Shown here: positions 7,560 to 16,110 of the stretch, in pieces
Position numbering within the stretch: the stretch's first letter is position 1
Layout of the letters: the number at the start of each line of letters is the position of its first letter
Source: Virgisporangium aliadipatigenens
Lineage (GTDB): Bacteria; Actinomycetota; Actinomycetes; Mycobacteriales; Micromonosporaceae
Assembly: GCF_016863615.1 (NCBI RefSeq)
Contig: NZ_BOPF01000014.1
Location: 124,001-188,000 of the forward strand
Direction of reading: 5' to 3'
Length of the DNA stretch: 64,000 nucleotides
Translations under genes and position numbers: made by a program
The notes under the pieces: model-generated
Seen by the model: only the letters and a program-made list of their open reading frames with translations
What the model was told of the DNA's origin: nothing
Database searches by the model: none

Positions 7560-10166
7560 CTATTTCTGTTCAGTCGGTTTGAGGCACAGGACCTCGTCCT
7601 TGCCGGAACGCCGTTCGACCACCACGTAGGGCTGCGCCTTGTCGGCACAGTCGTCGACCTTCGACTCCTTCGAGACCACGGTGAACGACCCCGCCTCCTT
7701 GCAGTCCACCGGAACGGCCTCCTGGCTGCCGCCCCGCTTCACGCACGAGCCGACCGCGTACGAGTTCGACCGGTTGAACGCCGACGTGACCACCACTCCG
7801 GTCGCGGCGAGCAGAATCAGGACGCCCGCCACCACCAGTCCGATCACCAGCGGCTTCTTGCTGCGCTTCGGTCGTTCGCCGGTCTCCTCGGGTGCGGCCG
7901 CGCTGCCGTGGACGCCGCTCTGGCCGGCCGGCGCCGACTCCGGTGCGCTCCACGGCGCGGCGGCCGGCGCCCCGAACGAGTTCGGCGTGCTCTCCACCGG
8001 CGGCCCGCTGGTCGGCGGCGCGAACGCGGTCTGGGCGCTGGGCGGAACGCTGCCCGGCGGGGTGGCGGCGGGCGGCGTGGGCCAGGTCGGGACGCCCGGC
8101 TGCGGCATGCCGCTCACCGGCGCCCCGCTCACCGGCGACGAACCGGCGGGTGGGGCGCTGGTCGGCGAAGCCGGCGCCGGGGTGCCGGCCGCCGCGCCGT
8201 ACACGCCCGGGCCGCCGGCGGAACCGGGTCCCGATGCGGCGGTGCCGGGAGCTGCCGGCGCGCTCGGCGGTGCGGCACTCGAGGCGGCCGCGCCATAGAC
8301 GCCCGGCGTTGCCGTTCCCGGCGCGGCGGTGCCGTGGATGCCGGGCGCGCTCGGTGCGGCCGCTGATGCGGCTGTGCCGTAGACGCCTGGCGTGGGAGCG
8401 TTCGGCGGGCCTGGCGGTGTCGTTCCCGGCGCGGCGGTGCCGTGGATGCCTGGTGTGCCGGGCGGGGCAGCGCTGGGAGCGCTCGGCGCCGCTCCGGCTG
8501 AGGGCGCGCCGTAGACGCCGGGAACGCTGGGCGACGTGCCGCCGTAGACGCCCGGAGCGCTCGGCGGTGCGGGGCTCGACGGGGGCGCGCCGGGGGCGCT
8601 CGGCGAGGCGCCTGATGCGGCGGCGCCGTAGACGCCCGGCGCGGCGGGGCCGCTACCGCTCGCGGGAGCCGTACCCGGCGCCGCGCCGTACACCCGGCCG
8701 CCCTGGGCCGGCCGCGGCTGCTCGGCCGGCTGAGGCGCCGACACCGACGCGCGTCCTGCCTGCGCCGCGGCCGCCGCGTCGGGATTCGGTGTTGCGGTGG
8801 GCTGGCCGGGTGCGGACGATCCACCACCGGGCCCATCCTGCTGGCCGGGCGGAGTGGATGCCTGGTCGGAGGCGGCCGGTGGAGCGGGTCGCGCCGACCC
8901 GTAGACGGTCGCCCGGGCGGCCGGTGGCTGCCCGGCCTGCTGCGATCCGGCCGCGGACCCCGGTGCGGCCGGTGGCTGCGGCGCTCCGGCCGTGGCAGCC
9001 TGTGCGGCCGGTGGCTGTCCGGCCTGCGGCGATCCGGGCGCGATGGGGGTCGGCGGGGCGGTTCCGGGTGAGCCGCCGGCGGGCGTGGCCGGCGTAGCCG
9101 GTGTGCCCACGGCCGGCGAAGGTCCCGGGCCCGGCGTCGAGGGTGAGCCGTACACGCCCGCGCGGGCCGACGCGGGCGTCCCGTAGCTCGCGGCCTGCGG
9201 CGGCGTAGGTACCCCGGCGGCGGCCGACGCGGTCCCGCTGCCCGGCGCTGCTCCGCTGGTCGGTGCTGGTTCGGCGGGCGGCGGTGTCGTGGCTGAGCCG
9301 TACGTGCCGGCCGGAGCCGGCCCCGGAGGGGACGCGGCGGGTGTGCCGTAGGTGCCGGGTTGGGATGTCGCCGGTGTGCCGGACGCTGCGGACTGCGGGG
9401 ATTCGGCGGGCTGCGCGCCGGCTCGGCCGCCGTACACGGTCGGGGTGCCGGGCTGCTGGCCTGCGGCGCCTGCGGGCGGCGATACGACTGCGGAGCCGTA
9501 GACGCCCGGCTGGGCGCTCGCCCGCGCGCGGCCCGCCGTCGGAGCGGCCGACCCGGACGGGGGCGTCGCCGTCGGGCCGGACGGTGGGAAGGGACCGGGC
9601 GGCGTGGCCGGAGCGGCCTGGTCGCCGCCCGCGAGTGGCGTCGCCTGGCTGCCACCTGCCGGCGGCGTGGCTTGTCCACCGCCTGCCGGCGGAGCGGCCG
9701 TCCCGGGCGGGGGCGGTGTCGGACCGGCGGGCGGCGTGGCCGTGCCGGGCGGAAGCGGCGTGGGACCGGCGGGCGGGAAGGGGCCGGGCGGGGGCGATGT
9801 CGGACCTGTGGGCGGAGTGGCAGCACTGGGCGGGGGCGGCGTCGGACCGGCGGGCGGGAAGGGGCCGGGTCGCGCGGCGGCCGCGGTCTGAGCGGCTGGA
9901 GCGGCGCCTACCTGAGGAGCGGCGTCCTGGCCTTCGGTCGCCGGCGGCGACCCGGCACCGCCGGAGGCGGGTGGAGCGGCCGATGCGGCGCCGTCCGTGG
10001 GGTGTACCGCGCCCGCCGGTGCGGATTGCGAGCCGGCAGCCTGCGCGTCACCGGCCGGCGCGGATCCAGCGGGGGACCCGGGCACCGAAGAGCCGGCCGA
10101 GGGAGCGCTCGGCGGTGCGTCCTCGGACGGGGTGGGGTCGCCTGGTGCGCGTTCCTCGGCCGTCAT
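7560..10166 (-). CDS. Large Pro/Ala/Gly low-complexity membrane protein with VYG repeats and an LppU-like C-terminal domain
   Basis: An 868-residue protein in three parts: an acidic N-terminus of about 30 residues, a long disordered Pro/Ala/Gly/Ser region (about 30-760), and a C-terminal helix (about 768-792) followed by some 75 extracytoplasmic residues. That tail has four Cys (SCVKRGG, VDCKEAG, DDCADK, LCLKPT), probably two disulfides, and resembles the LppU/septum-formation type domain of Micromonosporaceae proteins. The disordered part holds about 17 copies of a degenerate motif, mostly GVYGSA or GVYGAA, with YG sometimes HG. ATG 10166 is chosen for the AAGGAGA site upstream. Function unknown; a cytoplasmic scaffold tethered to the membrane is possible. 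Confidence 0.8.
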   Translation of the reverse strand: MTAEERAPGDPTPSEDAPPSAPSAGSSVPGSPAGSAPAGDAQAAGSQSAPAGAVHPTDGAASAAPPASGGAGSPPATEGQDAAPQVGAAPAAQTAAAARPGPFPPAGPTPPPPSAATPPTGPTSPPPGPFPPAGPTPLPPGTATPPAGPTPPPPGTAAPPAGGGQATPPAGGSQATPLAGGDQAAPATPPGPFPPSGPTATPPSGSAAPTAGRARASAQPGVYGSAVVSPPAGAAGQQPGTPTVYGGRAGAQPAESPQSAASGTPATSQPGTYGTPAASPPGPAPAGTYGSATTPPPAEPAPTSGAAPGSGTASAAAGVPTPPQAASYGTPASARAGVYGSPSTPGPGPSPAVGTPATPATPAGGSPGTAPPTPIAPGSPQAGQPPAAQAATAGAPQPPAAPGSAAGSQQAGQPPAARATVYGSARPAPPAASDQASTPPGQQDGPGGGSSAPGQPTATPNPDAAAAAQAGRASVSAPQPAEQPRPAQGGRVYGAAPGTAPASGSGPAAPGVYGAAASGASPSAPGAPPSSPAPPSAPGVYGGTSPSVPGVYGAPSAGAAPSAPSAAPPGTPGIHGTAAPGTTPPGPPNAPTPGVYGTAASAAAPSAPGIHGTAAPGTATPGVYGAAASSAAPPSAPAAPGTAASGPGSAGGPGVYGAAAGTPAPASPTSAPPAGSSPVSGAPVSGMPQPGVPTWPTPPAATPPGSVPPSAQTAFAPPTSGPPVESTPNSFGAPAAAPWSAPESAPAGQSGVHGSAAAPEETGERPKRSKKPLVIGLVVAGVLILLAATGVVVTSAFNRSNSYAVGSCVKRGGSQEAVPVDCKEAGSFTVVSKESKVDDCADKAQPYVVVERRSGKDEVLCLKPTEQK

Positions 10167-10286
10167 GCGCGTCTCCTTGCGAATGCCCGTTCCTGCCGGC
10201 GGGCTCGCTGACCCGCGGCAACGACCCAACCTACCGGGGCCGCCTCCGCTAATGAAACGACGAGCCGTCCACCGCTGGGCGAAACG

Positions 10287-10322
10287 GAGCGACCCGACCG
10301 GTTGAGCCCGGTCGGGTCGCTC
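10287..10322 (-). terminator. Terminator after the 42-residue small protein
   Basis: A perfect 15-bp stem (GAGCGACCCGACCGG with its complement) and 6-base loop, starting 25 bases past the small-protein stop. On the minus strand it is followed by CCGTTTCG. It isolates the small gene from the 868-residue protein gene. Confidence 0.8.
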
Positions 10323-10347
10323 TCGGGGGAGGGAGTTTGGCCTGGGG

Positions 10348-10476
10348 TCAGCGGGAGGCGATGGCCTCCAACTCCTGACGGAGGGCGTGCGAGGGGTTGG
10401 CGTTGATGGCGCGGGTAATGGCGTCGCGCCGCCGCATGGCGTCGCGACGGGCGCGGTAACGCTCGACGAGCTTCAT
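10348..10476 (-). CDS. 42-residue highly charged small protein
   Basis: A short gene missed by length cut-offs. ATG 10476 is preceded by AAGGAGGT at ideal spacing, and the product (begins MKLVERYRARRDAMRRRDAI) is an Arg-rich amphipathic helix with an Ala/Asn/Pro turn and a second helix. It has third-position GC typical of its neighbours and its own perfect terminator, so it is a free-standing transcription unit. I do not know its function. The charge pattern fits a nucleic-acid or ribosome-associated peptide, but that is a guess. An AT-rich stretch before it (about 10500-10555) is a likely promoter. Confidence 0.75.
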   Translation of the reverse strand: MKLVERYRARRDAMRRRDAITRAINANPSHALRQELEAIASR

Positions 10477-10584
10477 GTTCTGCACCTCCTTCGCGCTGCT
10501 CGCCTTCTATAAGACGCCTTGGAGCCGCAAAATTCCATCGATTATAAGGTGACCTCGCGCACAAGCCGACGAATGAAAGGCGAA

Positions 10585-10615
10585 GCCCCCGTTCCGTCAA
10601 GTGCGAAACGGGGGC
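10585..10615 (-). terminator. Terminator of the 2-oxoacid dehydrogenase operon
   Basis: A 9-bp stem (GCCCCCGTT with AACGGGGGC) begins 22 bases past the E2 stop. On the minus strand it is followed by a weakly T-containing tract (TTCGCCTTTC). Position and symmetry support termination of the bkd-type operon. Confidence 0.7.
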
Positions 10616-10636
10616 CACGCGGTAAGAAGTGGACTG

Positions 10637-12277
10637 CTATCCCCAGGCCAGCAGGGCGGTCTCCGGATCGGTCAGGAACGCGCCCACGTCCCGCAGGAAC
10701 AGCGATCCCAGTTCGCCGTCGATGATCCGGTGGTCGAACGACAGCGCGAGCGTCGTCACGTGGCGCACCTTGACCTTGCCCTTGTGCACCCAGGGCTGTT
10801 CGCGCACGGAGCCGAGGGCCAGGATGGCGGCCTCGCCGGGCGGCAGGATCGGCGTACCGGTGTCGACGCCGAACACGCCCACGTTGGTGATCGTGAACGT
10901 GCCGCCGGACATGTCCGCAGGTGGCGTCTTCCCCGACTTGGCCGTGGTGACCAGGTTGTTCAGGGCGTCGGCCAGTTGGCGCAGGGAGAGCGCGTGGGCG
11001 TCCTTGACGTTGGGGACGATGAGGCCCCGGTCGGTGGCGGCGGCGATGCCCAGGTTGACGTAGTGCTTGACGACGATCTCGTCGCCGGCCCACGTCGAGT
11101 TGACCATCGGGTACCGGCGCAGCGCCGTCAGCACCGCCTTCGCCACCGGCAGCAGCGGGGAGATCCGCACGTCGCGCCAGTCCCGGTGCTGACGCAGCCG
11201 TTCGACGGCGCGGAGCGAGCGGGTCATGTCGACCGTGAGGAACTCCGTCACGTGCGGCGCCGTGAACGCGCTGGCCACCATGTTCTCGGCGGTGAGCCGG
11301 CGCACCCCCTTGACCGGGATCCGCTCCTCGCGACCGGGCGCCGAAGCGGCCGCGAAGGCCGACCCCGCCGAGGAAGCCGACGCCGCCGAGAAGGCCGAAG
11401 CCGACGACGCCGCGACAGCGGAAGCCGCACCCGCCGACGCCGCCATCACGTCGTCCCGGGTGATCGAGCCGCTCGGGCCGCTGCCGGTCAGCGTGGTCAG
11501 GTCCACGCCCAGGTCGCGGGCCAGCTTGCGGACCGGTGGCTTGCACAGCACCCCGGCGCGCGCGAGCGCACCCGGCGCCGCCGACACCGCTCCCGGCATC
11601 GGCTGTCCCAGAGCCGACCCCGCCAGACCGGCCGATCCCGCCGTGGCCGGCAAACCGACCGGAGCCACCGATCCCGCAGGGCCGGCCGCAGCCGGGGACC
11701 CCGCCAGGCCCACTGGGCCGGCCGCGGCCGCCGAGCCGCCGGGACCGGTCACGGACGCGGGGGGCGCCGAGGCAGCCGAACTCGCGGCGCCGGGAGCCGC
11801 ATAGGCCGCCGGAGCCGCAGCGGACACCGACGCAGGTGCAGAGGCGCCAGAAGCGGGTGCCGCCGCCGGAGCGGATCCCCCGGCAGTGGAGGAGACCCGC
11901 GGGCGGCGCTTCGCGGCGACGTTCCGCGGCCCGTAACCGACAAGCACGGCGGTGCGCCCACCAGGCGCGGGACCACCGATGAGCCCGGCCTCCACCCCGG
12001 AGGAGTCCGAAGCGGCGGAGGACCCGGACCCCGGCTGGGTGTCGATCGAGATGATCGGCGTGCCGACCTCGACGGTCGTTCCCTCGGGATGGTGGATGGC
12101 CACGACCTCGCCGGCCCACTTGGCGGGCAGCTCGACGGCCGCCTTGGCGGTCTCGACCTCGCAGATCGGCTGGTTGAGGGTGATCGTGTCGCCGACCTGG
12201 ACGAGCCAGCGGAGGATCTCGCCCTCCGTCAGCCCTTCACCGAGGTCGGGCAGCGGGAAGTCCTTGACGCTCGACAT
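10637..12277 (-). CDS. bkdC: 2-oxoacid (branched-chain) dehydrogenase E2, dihydrolipoyl acyltransferase
   Basis: The 546-residue E2 core of the complex that converts branched-chain 2-oxo acids to acyl-CoA, supplying primers for iso/anteiso fatty acids. The lipoyl domain (about 5-80) has the lipoylated Lys at residue 45 in VETAKAAVE. A long Ala/Pro/Gly/Ser linker (about 85-230) follows, then the peripheral subunit-binding domain (VRKLARDLGVDLTTLTG), a second Ala/Ser linker, and the catalytic domain with the His motif SFDHRIIDGE near the C-terminus. ATG 12277 follows GAGGGGAAG. Only 11 bases separate it from the E1 beta stop. An E3 (lpd) gene is not in the window. Confidence 0.93.
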   Translation of the reverse strand: MSSVKDFPLPDLGEGLTEGEILRWLVQVGDTITLNQPICEVETAKAAVELPAKWAGEVVAIHHPEGTTVEVGTPIISIDTQPGSGSSAASDSSGVEAGLIGGPAPGGRTAVLVGYGPRNVAAKRRPRVSSTAGGSAPAAAPASGASAPASVSAAAPAAYAAPGAASSAASAPPASVTGPGGSAAAAGPVGLAGSPAAAGPAGSVAPVGLPATAGSAGLAGSALGQPMPGAVSAAPGALARAGVLCKPPVRKLARDLGVDLTTLTGSGPSGSITRDDVMAASAGAASAVAASSASAFSAASASSAGSAFAAASAPGREERIPVKGVRRLTAENMVASAFTAPHVTEFLTVDMTRSLRAVERLRQHRDWRDVRISPLLPVAKAVLTALRRYPMVNSTWAGDEIVVKHYVNLGIAAATDRGLIVPNVKDAHALSLRQLADALNNLVTTAKSGKTPPADMSGGTFTITNVGVFGVDTGTPILPPGEAAILALGSVREQPWVHKGKVKVRHVTTLALSFDHRIIDGELGSLFLRDVGAFLTDPETALLAWG

Positions 12278-12288
12278 GGAACTTCCCC

Positions 12289-13260
12289 TCAGAACCCGAA
12301 CGTGCGGTCGACGGCGTCCAGCACCCGGTCCAGGTCGGGGAGGTACTCCTCCTCGACGCGGGCCGGCGGGTACGGCGTGTCGAACCCGGTGACCCGCAGC
12401 ACGGGCGCCTCCAGCGAGTAGAAGCACTGCTCGGTGACCCGGGCGGCCAGTTCGGAGGAGAGGCTCACGTGCGAGGGCGCCTCGTGCACGACCACGCAGC
12501 GCCCGGTGCGGCGCACGGACTCGTAGACCGGCCCGAGGTCGAGCGGGGAGAGCGTGCGCAGGTCGATGACCTCGATCGAACGCCCGTCCTCGGCGGCCGC
12601 GGTGGCGGCGTCGAGCGCGGTGCGCACCATCGGCCCGTAGGCCACGACCGTCACGTCCGTCCCCTGGCGCACCACCTGCGAGGAGAAGAGGGGGATCGGC
12701 GAAGCGTCGAACGAGACCTCGCCCTTCTCCCAGTAGCGCCGCTTCGGCTCCAGGAAGATGACCGGGTCGTCGCCGGAGATGGCCTGCTGGATCATCCAGT
12801 AGGCGTCGTTCGGGTTGGAACAGGCGACGACCTTGAGGCCGGCCGTGTGCGCGAAGTACGCCTCGGGAGACTCGGAGTGGTGCTCGACCGCGCCGATGCC
12901 GCCGCCGAACGGGATCCGCACGACGACCGGCACCCGCACGTTCCCCTGCGAGCGGTAGTACATCTTGGCCAGCTGCGACACGATCTGGTCGTACGCCGGG
13001 TACACGAACCCGTCGAACTGGATCTCGCACACCGGCCGGTAGCCGCGGATCGCGAGGCCGATGGCGGTGCCGATGATCCCGGATTCGGCGAGCGGCGTGT
13101 CGATCACCCGCTGCTCACCGAAGTCCTTCTGCAGCCCATCGGTGATCCGGAAGACGCCGCCCAGCTTGCCGACGTCCTCGCCCATGATGACGACCCTGTC
13201 GTCGGACTCGAGCGCGCGACGCAGCCCGAGATTCAGGGCTTTCCCCAGGGTTTCCGCCAT
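12289..13260 (-). CDS. bkdB: 2-oxoacid (branched-chain) dehydrogenase E1, beta subunit
   Basis: A 323-residue transketolase-type E1 beta subunit that, with E1 alpha, uses thiamine diphosphate to decarboxylate 2-oxo acids and reductively acylate the E2 lipoyl group. Typical sequence includes MGEDVGKLGGVFRIT near residue 26, TPLAESGIIGTAIG, the PFGGGIGAVEHHS loop, and the C-terminal swivel domain with RVTGFDTPYP. Its ATG overlaps the E1 alpha stop by one base (TGATG), indicating translational coupling and equal subunit output. Length and motifs fit the branched-chain class better than pyruvate dehydrogenase, but substrate is not proven. Confidence 0.93.
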   Translation of the reverse strand: MAETLGKALNLGLRRALESDDRVVIMGEDVGKLGGVFRITDGLQKDFGEQRVIDTPLAESGIIGTAIGLAIRGYRPVCEIQFDGFVYPAYDQIVSQLAKMYYRSQGNVRVPVVVRIPFGGGIGAVEHHSESPEAYFAHTAGLKVVACSNPNDAYWMIQQAISGDDPVIFLEPKRRYWEKGEVSFDASPIPLFSSQVVRQGTDVTVVAYGPMVRTALDAATAAAEDGRSIEVIDLRTLSPLDLGPVYESVRRTGRCVVVHEAPSHVSLSSELAARVTEQCFYSLEAPVLRVTGFDTPYPPARVEEEYLPDLDRVLDAVDRTFGF

Positions 13261-14366
13261 CAGTGGCCTCCCTCGAACGAAGCCAGGTACCGCTCCTGCT
13301 GGGCCCGTTGCTCGTCCAGCAGCGGGGAACCGCCCGGGTAGACGTTGTCGAAGATCGAGAGCGGCCCGGGGTCGGGCAGGGCGAGGACGCGTTCGCGCAG
13401 CTCGACGGCCTGCTTGGCGGCGTCGTCGTCGACCTGGGTGAAGAAGTCGTCGTCGGCGATTCCGGCCTTCGTGAGGAAGATCCGCATGCGCTTGATCGGG
13501 TCCTTGTCGCGCCAGGCCTCGACCTCGCTGCCGGCGCGGTACCGGGTCGGGTCGTCGGAGGTGGTGTGCGCGCCCATGCGGTACGTGTAGGCCTCGACCA
13601 TCGTGGGGCCCTGGCCGAGCCGGGCGTTGTCCAGCGCCTGCTTGGTGACGGCGTACGTGGCGAGCACGTCGTTGCCGTCGACCCGGATGCCGGGGAAGCC
13701 GAAGCCGCTGGCGCGCTTGAACAGCGGCACGCGGGTCTGGCGTTCGAGGGGTTCGGAGATGGCGTACTGGTTGTTCTGGCAGAAGAACACGACGGGTGCG
13801 TTGAACACGCTGGCCCAGACGAACGACTCGTTGACGTCGCCCTGCGCGGTCGCGCCGTCGCCGAAGAACGCGATGACGGCCTCGCCGTCCTCGGTGCCGA
13901 CCTTGCCGTCCATGGTGATGCCCATGGCGTAGCCGGTGGCGTGGAGGGTCTGCGCCCCGATGACGATCGTGTACATGTGGACCTTGTGCTTCTGGGAGTC
14001 CCAGGCGCCCTGGTCCACGCCGCGGAACAGGCCCAGCGGCATGATCGGGTCGATGCCCCGGCAGTGCAGGATGCCGTGTTCGCGGTAGGTGGGGAACGCC
14101 ATGTCCTGCGGCCGCAGCGCGCGGCCGGCGCCGACCTGCGCCGCTTCCTGACCGAGCAGGCTGGCCCAGATGCCCAGTTCGCCCTGGCGCTGCAGGGCGG
14201 TCGCCTCGGCGTCGAGCTTGCGGATGATCACGAGATCGCGGTACAGCCCGCGGTACTCATCAGGGGTGAATTCGACGGAGTAGTCGGGGTGTTCCACCCG
14301 TTCGCCGTCAGGATCGAGTAGCTGAACGAACTCGGGGTCCGGGGGGATCCGGTCTCCGTTGGTCAT
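13260..14366 (-). CDS. bkdA: 2-oxoacid (branched-chain) dehydrogenase E1, alpha subunit
   Basis: A 368-residue E1 alpha subunit, first gene of the operon. The thiamine-diphosphate motif begins at FFGDGATAQGDVNES and ends in FCQNNQYAIS. Further signatures are RQGELGIWASLLGQEAAQ at the N-terminal part, YREHGILHCRG, and the phosphorylation-loop-like YRMGAHTTSDDPTRYR. ATG 14366 (MTNGDRIPP) is chosen because upstream residues of longer frames show no homology. The ribosome site is weak (GGGAGACACGG). An upstream gap of 322 bases should contain the promoter. Confidence 0.93.
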   Translation of the reverse strand: MTNGDRIPPDPEFVQLLDPDGERVEHPDYSVEFTPDEYRGLYRDLVIIRKLDAEATALQRQGELGIWASLLGQEAAQVGAGRALRPQDMAFPTYREHGILHCRGIDPIMPLGLFRGVDQGAWDSQKHKVHMYTIVIGAQTLHATGYAMGITMDGKVGTEDGEAVIAFFGDGATAQGDVNESFVWASVFNAPVVFFCQNNQYAISEPLERQTRVPLFKRASGFGFPGIRVDGNDVLATYAVTKQALDNARLGQGPTMVEAYTYRMGAHTTSDDPTRYRAGSEVEAWRDKDPIKRMRIFLTKAGIADDDFFTQVDDDAAKQAVELRERVLALPDPGPLSIFDNVYPGGSPLLDEQRAQQERYLASFEGGH

Positions 14367-14688
14367 CCGTGTCTCCCTGTCGTATCGCGGCGGCAGCGGG
14401 GTTACCCTGCCGCGTTGCGGAAGGAACCGCGCGTCGCCCTGTGGGGCAGGCCCGCGGCGGGGAGCCGACGCCGACGACGCGACCTCGCAGGTTGTGATGC
14501 GAGACACGGCCTCGGTGCCGCCGACTACAGCATCCCAGAAAATGGGCACCTTGCCACCGGGTCGGCCTGTCGGCAGATGCGGCCGCTGTGTCAAGCCTGT
14601 CGACCGACCCGGGCGAAAGTCGTGACGGGGCATATCCCGACCGGACCGATCGCGTTGAACCGTGCGGTCTCATGGAAGGGAGTCCCGC
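14367..14688. other. Divergent intergenic region upstream of bkdA
   Basis: This 322-base gap separates the bkd-type operon from a divergent membrane-protein gene and must contain both promoters. I find no frame with coding character, no tRNA-like fold and no clear operator. A short sequence near 14490-14510 (TTGTGATGCGAGACACGG) is slightly less GC-rich. An Lrp-type activator would be expected for bkd genes, but no site can be pointed out. Confidence 0.5.
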
Positions 14689-15330
14689 GTGCCCGTCCCC
14701 CCGCACGCGCCGGCCCGCCACAAGGCACTGTTGCGCCCGCCCGGGCGTCGTACCTGGCTGGCGGTCGGTCTACTGGTCGCGCTGACGACCCTGCCCACGA
14801 TGGTGGTGGTGCTCGCAGGCCGCGCCGCGCTGCGTTCGACCCTGCCCGACGGTGTGCCCTACCGCGCCGACAGCGGACCGACGGTGGTGGTCGAGCCGCC
14901 CTCCGGTGGCGGTGCCGGTCAGGACGGGTCGATCGACGGTCACCCCGAGCGGGTGTACGCGTCCGACCGGGCCGTCGACCCGTCGGCCGGGTCCGCGCTC
15001 CCGGACGTGCCGCGCGCCGGTCGCGCCGGTCGCGAGGAGGCAAATTCTTCCGGGGGAACGGGCACCGCGCCCGCACCCGCCCCAGGCCCGGCCCAGGCCG
15101 GTGACGCCACGACGGCCACGCCGCCCGCACCCGTTCCGACGCCCGCGGCGGAACCTCCGGCGGCGGCCGCCCCGAACCCCCCGACCGCGCCGGCCCAGCC
15201 CGCCGACGATGCCGCGCAGGGCGACGACAGCCACGGCGACCAGGGCGTTCCGTCCGGTGGGGGCGCCCGGCAGAACCCGCCCGGCGGCGGGTTCATCGAG
15301 CGCGTCCACGACGGCCTCGGCATCGGCTGA
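14689..15330 (+). CDS. Pro/Ala-rich single-pass membrane or secreted protein, unknown function
   Basis: A 213-residue protein with a basic N-terminus, one hydrophobic segment at about residues 20-45 and a disordered Ala/Pro/Gly-rich extracytoplasmic tail that ends in FIERVHDGLGIG. No catalytic motif is visible and I do not recognise a family. GTG 14689 is chosen for the GGAAGGGA site seven bases upstream; an ATG at 14662 is also in frame but lacks a site. The tail composition suggests a wall-spanning linker with a short terminal helix. Confidence 0.65.
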   Translation: MPVPPHAPARHKALLRPPGRRTWLAVGLLVALTTLPTMVVVLAGRAALRSTLPDGVPYRADSGPTVVVEPPSGGGAGQDGSIDGHPERVYASDRAVDPSAGSALPDVPRAGRAGREEANSSGGTGTAPAPAPGPAQAGDATTATPPAPVPTPAAEPPAAAAPNPPTAPAQPADDAAQGDDSHGDQGVPSGGGARQNPPGGGFIERVHDGLGIG

Positions 15331-15346
15331 ACCCCACCCCCTTACC

Positions 15347-15382
15347 CGCGCCCGGCCTCTCCTGACCGAGGGGCCGGGCGCG
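15347..15382. terminator. Bidirectional terminator
   Basis: Stem CGCGCCCGGCC paired with GGCCGGGCGCG, extendable through a CTCT/GAGG stretch, located between the stop codons of the convergent genes at 15330 and 15402. One of the strongest hairpins in the window. Confidence 0.8.
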
Positions 15383-15401
15383 GTGCCGTGTCCGGGGTGT
15401 C

Positions 15402-16073
15402 CTATGTCCGGGCCGGCCGCATGATCGGCGGGTGGAGCACCTCGGCCTCCCCGCGGCGGAACAGCTCGGCGGGCCGGCCGACCCCGGTGCGGCGTTCGCC
15501 GGTGGGCGCGACGAACCCGTCGGTGGTGGTGACCTTGCGGTGGAAGTTCCGCGGGTCGAGGGTGGTGTGCCAGACCGCCTCGTAGACGGCGCGCAGCTCC
15601 GCGATGGTGAACTCCGCCGGGCAGAACGCCGCTCCCAGGGAGGTGTACTCGAGTTTGGCGCGGGCGCGTTCTACGCCGTCGCGCAGGATCTCCCGGTGGT
15701 CGAACGCCAGGCAGGGGCCGGGCAGCGGATGCCAGGCCGCACCCGAGGCGTCCGAACCGGCGGTGGGCGCCGGCAGGTCGGGCAGCAGCGCGAGGTAGGC
15801 GACGCTGACGACCCGGCCGCGCGGATCCCGTCCCGGGGCTCCGTAGGTGCGCAGCTGTTCCAGGTGGCCGGCGCCGACGGCGGTGACGCCGGTCTCCTCG
15901 CGCAGTTCCCGCACCGCGGCCGCGTCGAGGTCCTCGTCGTCGAGCACGAACCCCCCGGGTAGCGCCCATTCGCCCTGGTAGGGCGGTATGCCGCGCTGGA
16001 CCAGGAGGACGTTGAGCGCACCGGCGCGGATGGTCAGCACGACCAGGTCAACGGTCAGTCGGAATGCTGCCAC
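15402..16073 (-). CDS. NrtR-like Nudix regulator (Nudix domain plus winged helix)
   Basis: A 223-residue protein with the two-domain build of NrtR regulators of NAD metabolism. The N-terminal Nudix domain (about 5-140) has a complete Nudix box at residues 41-63, ending RELREETGV, so hydrolysis is not excluded. The C-terminal winged-helix part (about 155-215) has FTIAELRAVYEAVW and LDPRNFHRKV, as in NrtR proteins. Known NrtR proteins repress NAD genes and are released by ADP-ribose. It is divergent from an SPFH and a NAD-kinase-like gene, with two palindromes between them, one four bases from its GTG start. Autoregulation and control of the divergent pair are inferred. Confidence 0.85.
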   Translation of the reverse strand: MAAFRLTVDLVVLTIRAGALNVLLVQRGIPPYQGEWALPGGFVLDDEDLDAAAVRELREETGVTAVGAGHLEQLRTYGAPGRDPRGRVVSVAYLALLPDLPAPTAGSDASGAAWHPLPGPCLAFDHREILRDGVERARAKLEYTSLGAAFCPAEFTIAELRAVYEAVWHTTLDPRNFHRKVTTTDGFVAPTGERRTGVGRPAELFRRGEAEVLHPPIMRPART

Positions 16074-16076
16074 GAC

Positions 16077-16097
16077 TTATCACCACCTTGACGATAA
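16077..16097. promoter_or_regulatory. Candidate NrtR operator 1 (21-bp dyad)
   Basis: TTATCACC-N5-GACGATAA, an imperfect palindrome whose right half matches operator 2 exactly. It begins four bases upstream of the Nudix-regulator GTG start and overlaps its ribosome site (AAGGTGGTG on the minus strand), so binding would block that gene's own expression. Confidence 0.6.
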
Positions 16098-16110
16098 CTG
16101 GCGGAAGGGA

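Noticed and set aside
5851-7629. Long plus-strand frame opposite the NHL-thioredoxin gene
   Set aside because: Arg/His-rich translation without homology features; the minus strand shows thioredoxin and NHL motifs and typical third-position GC.
10601-12421. Long plus-strand frame opposite the E2 gene
   Set aside because: It is a shadow of the E2 low-complexity linker; E2 motifs and gene order with E1 settle the strand.
14367-14688. Possible coding or RNA gene upstream of bkdA
   Set aside because: Frames here have no ribosome sites or codon bias, and I could not fold a tRNA or known riboswitch.
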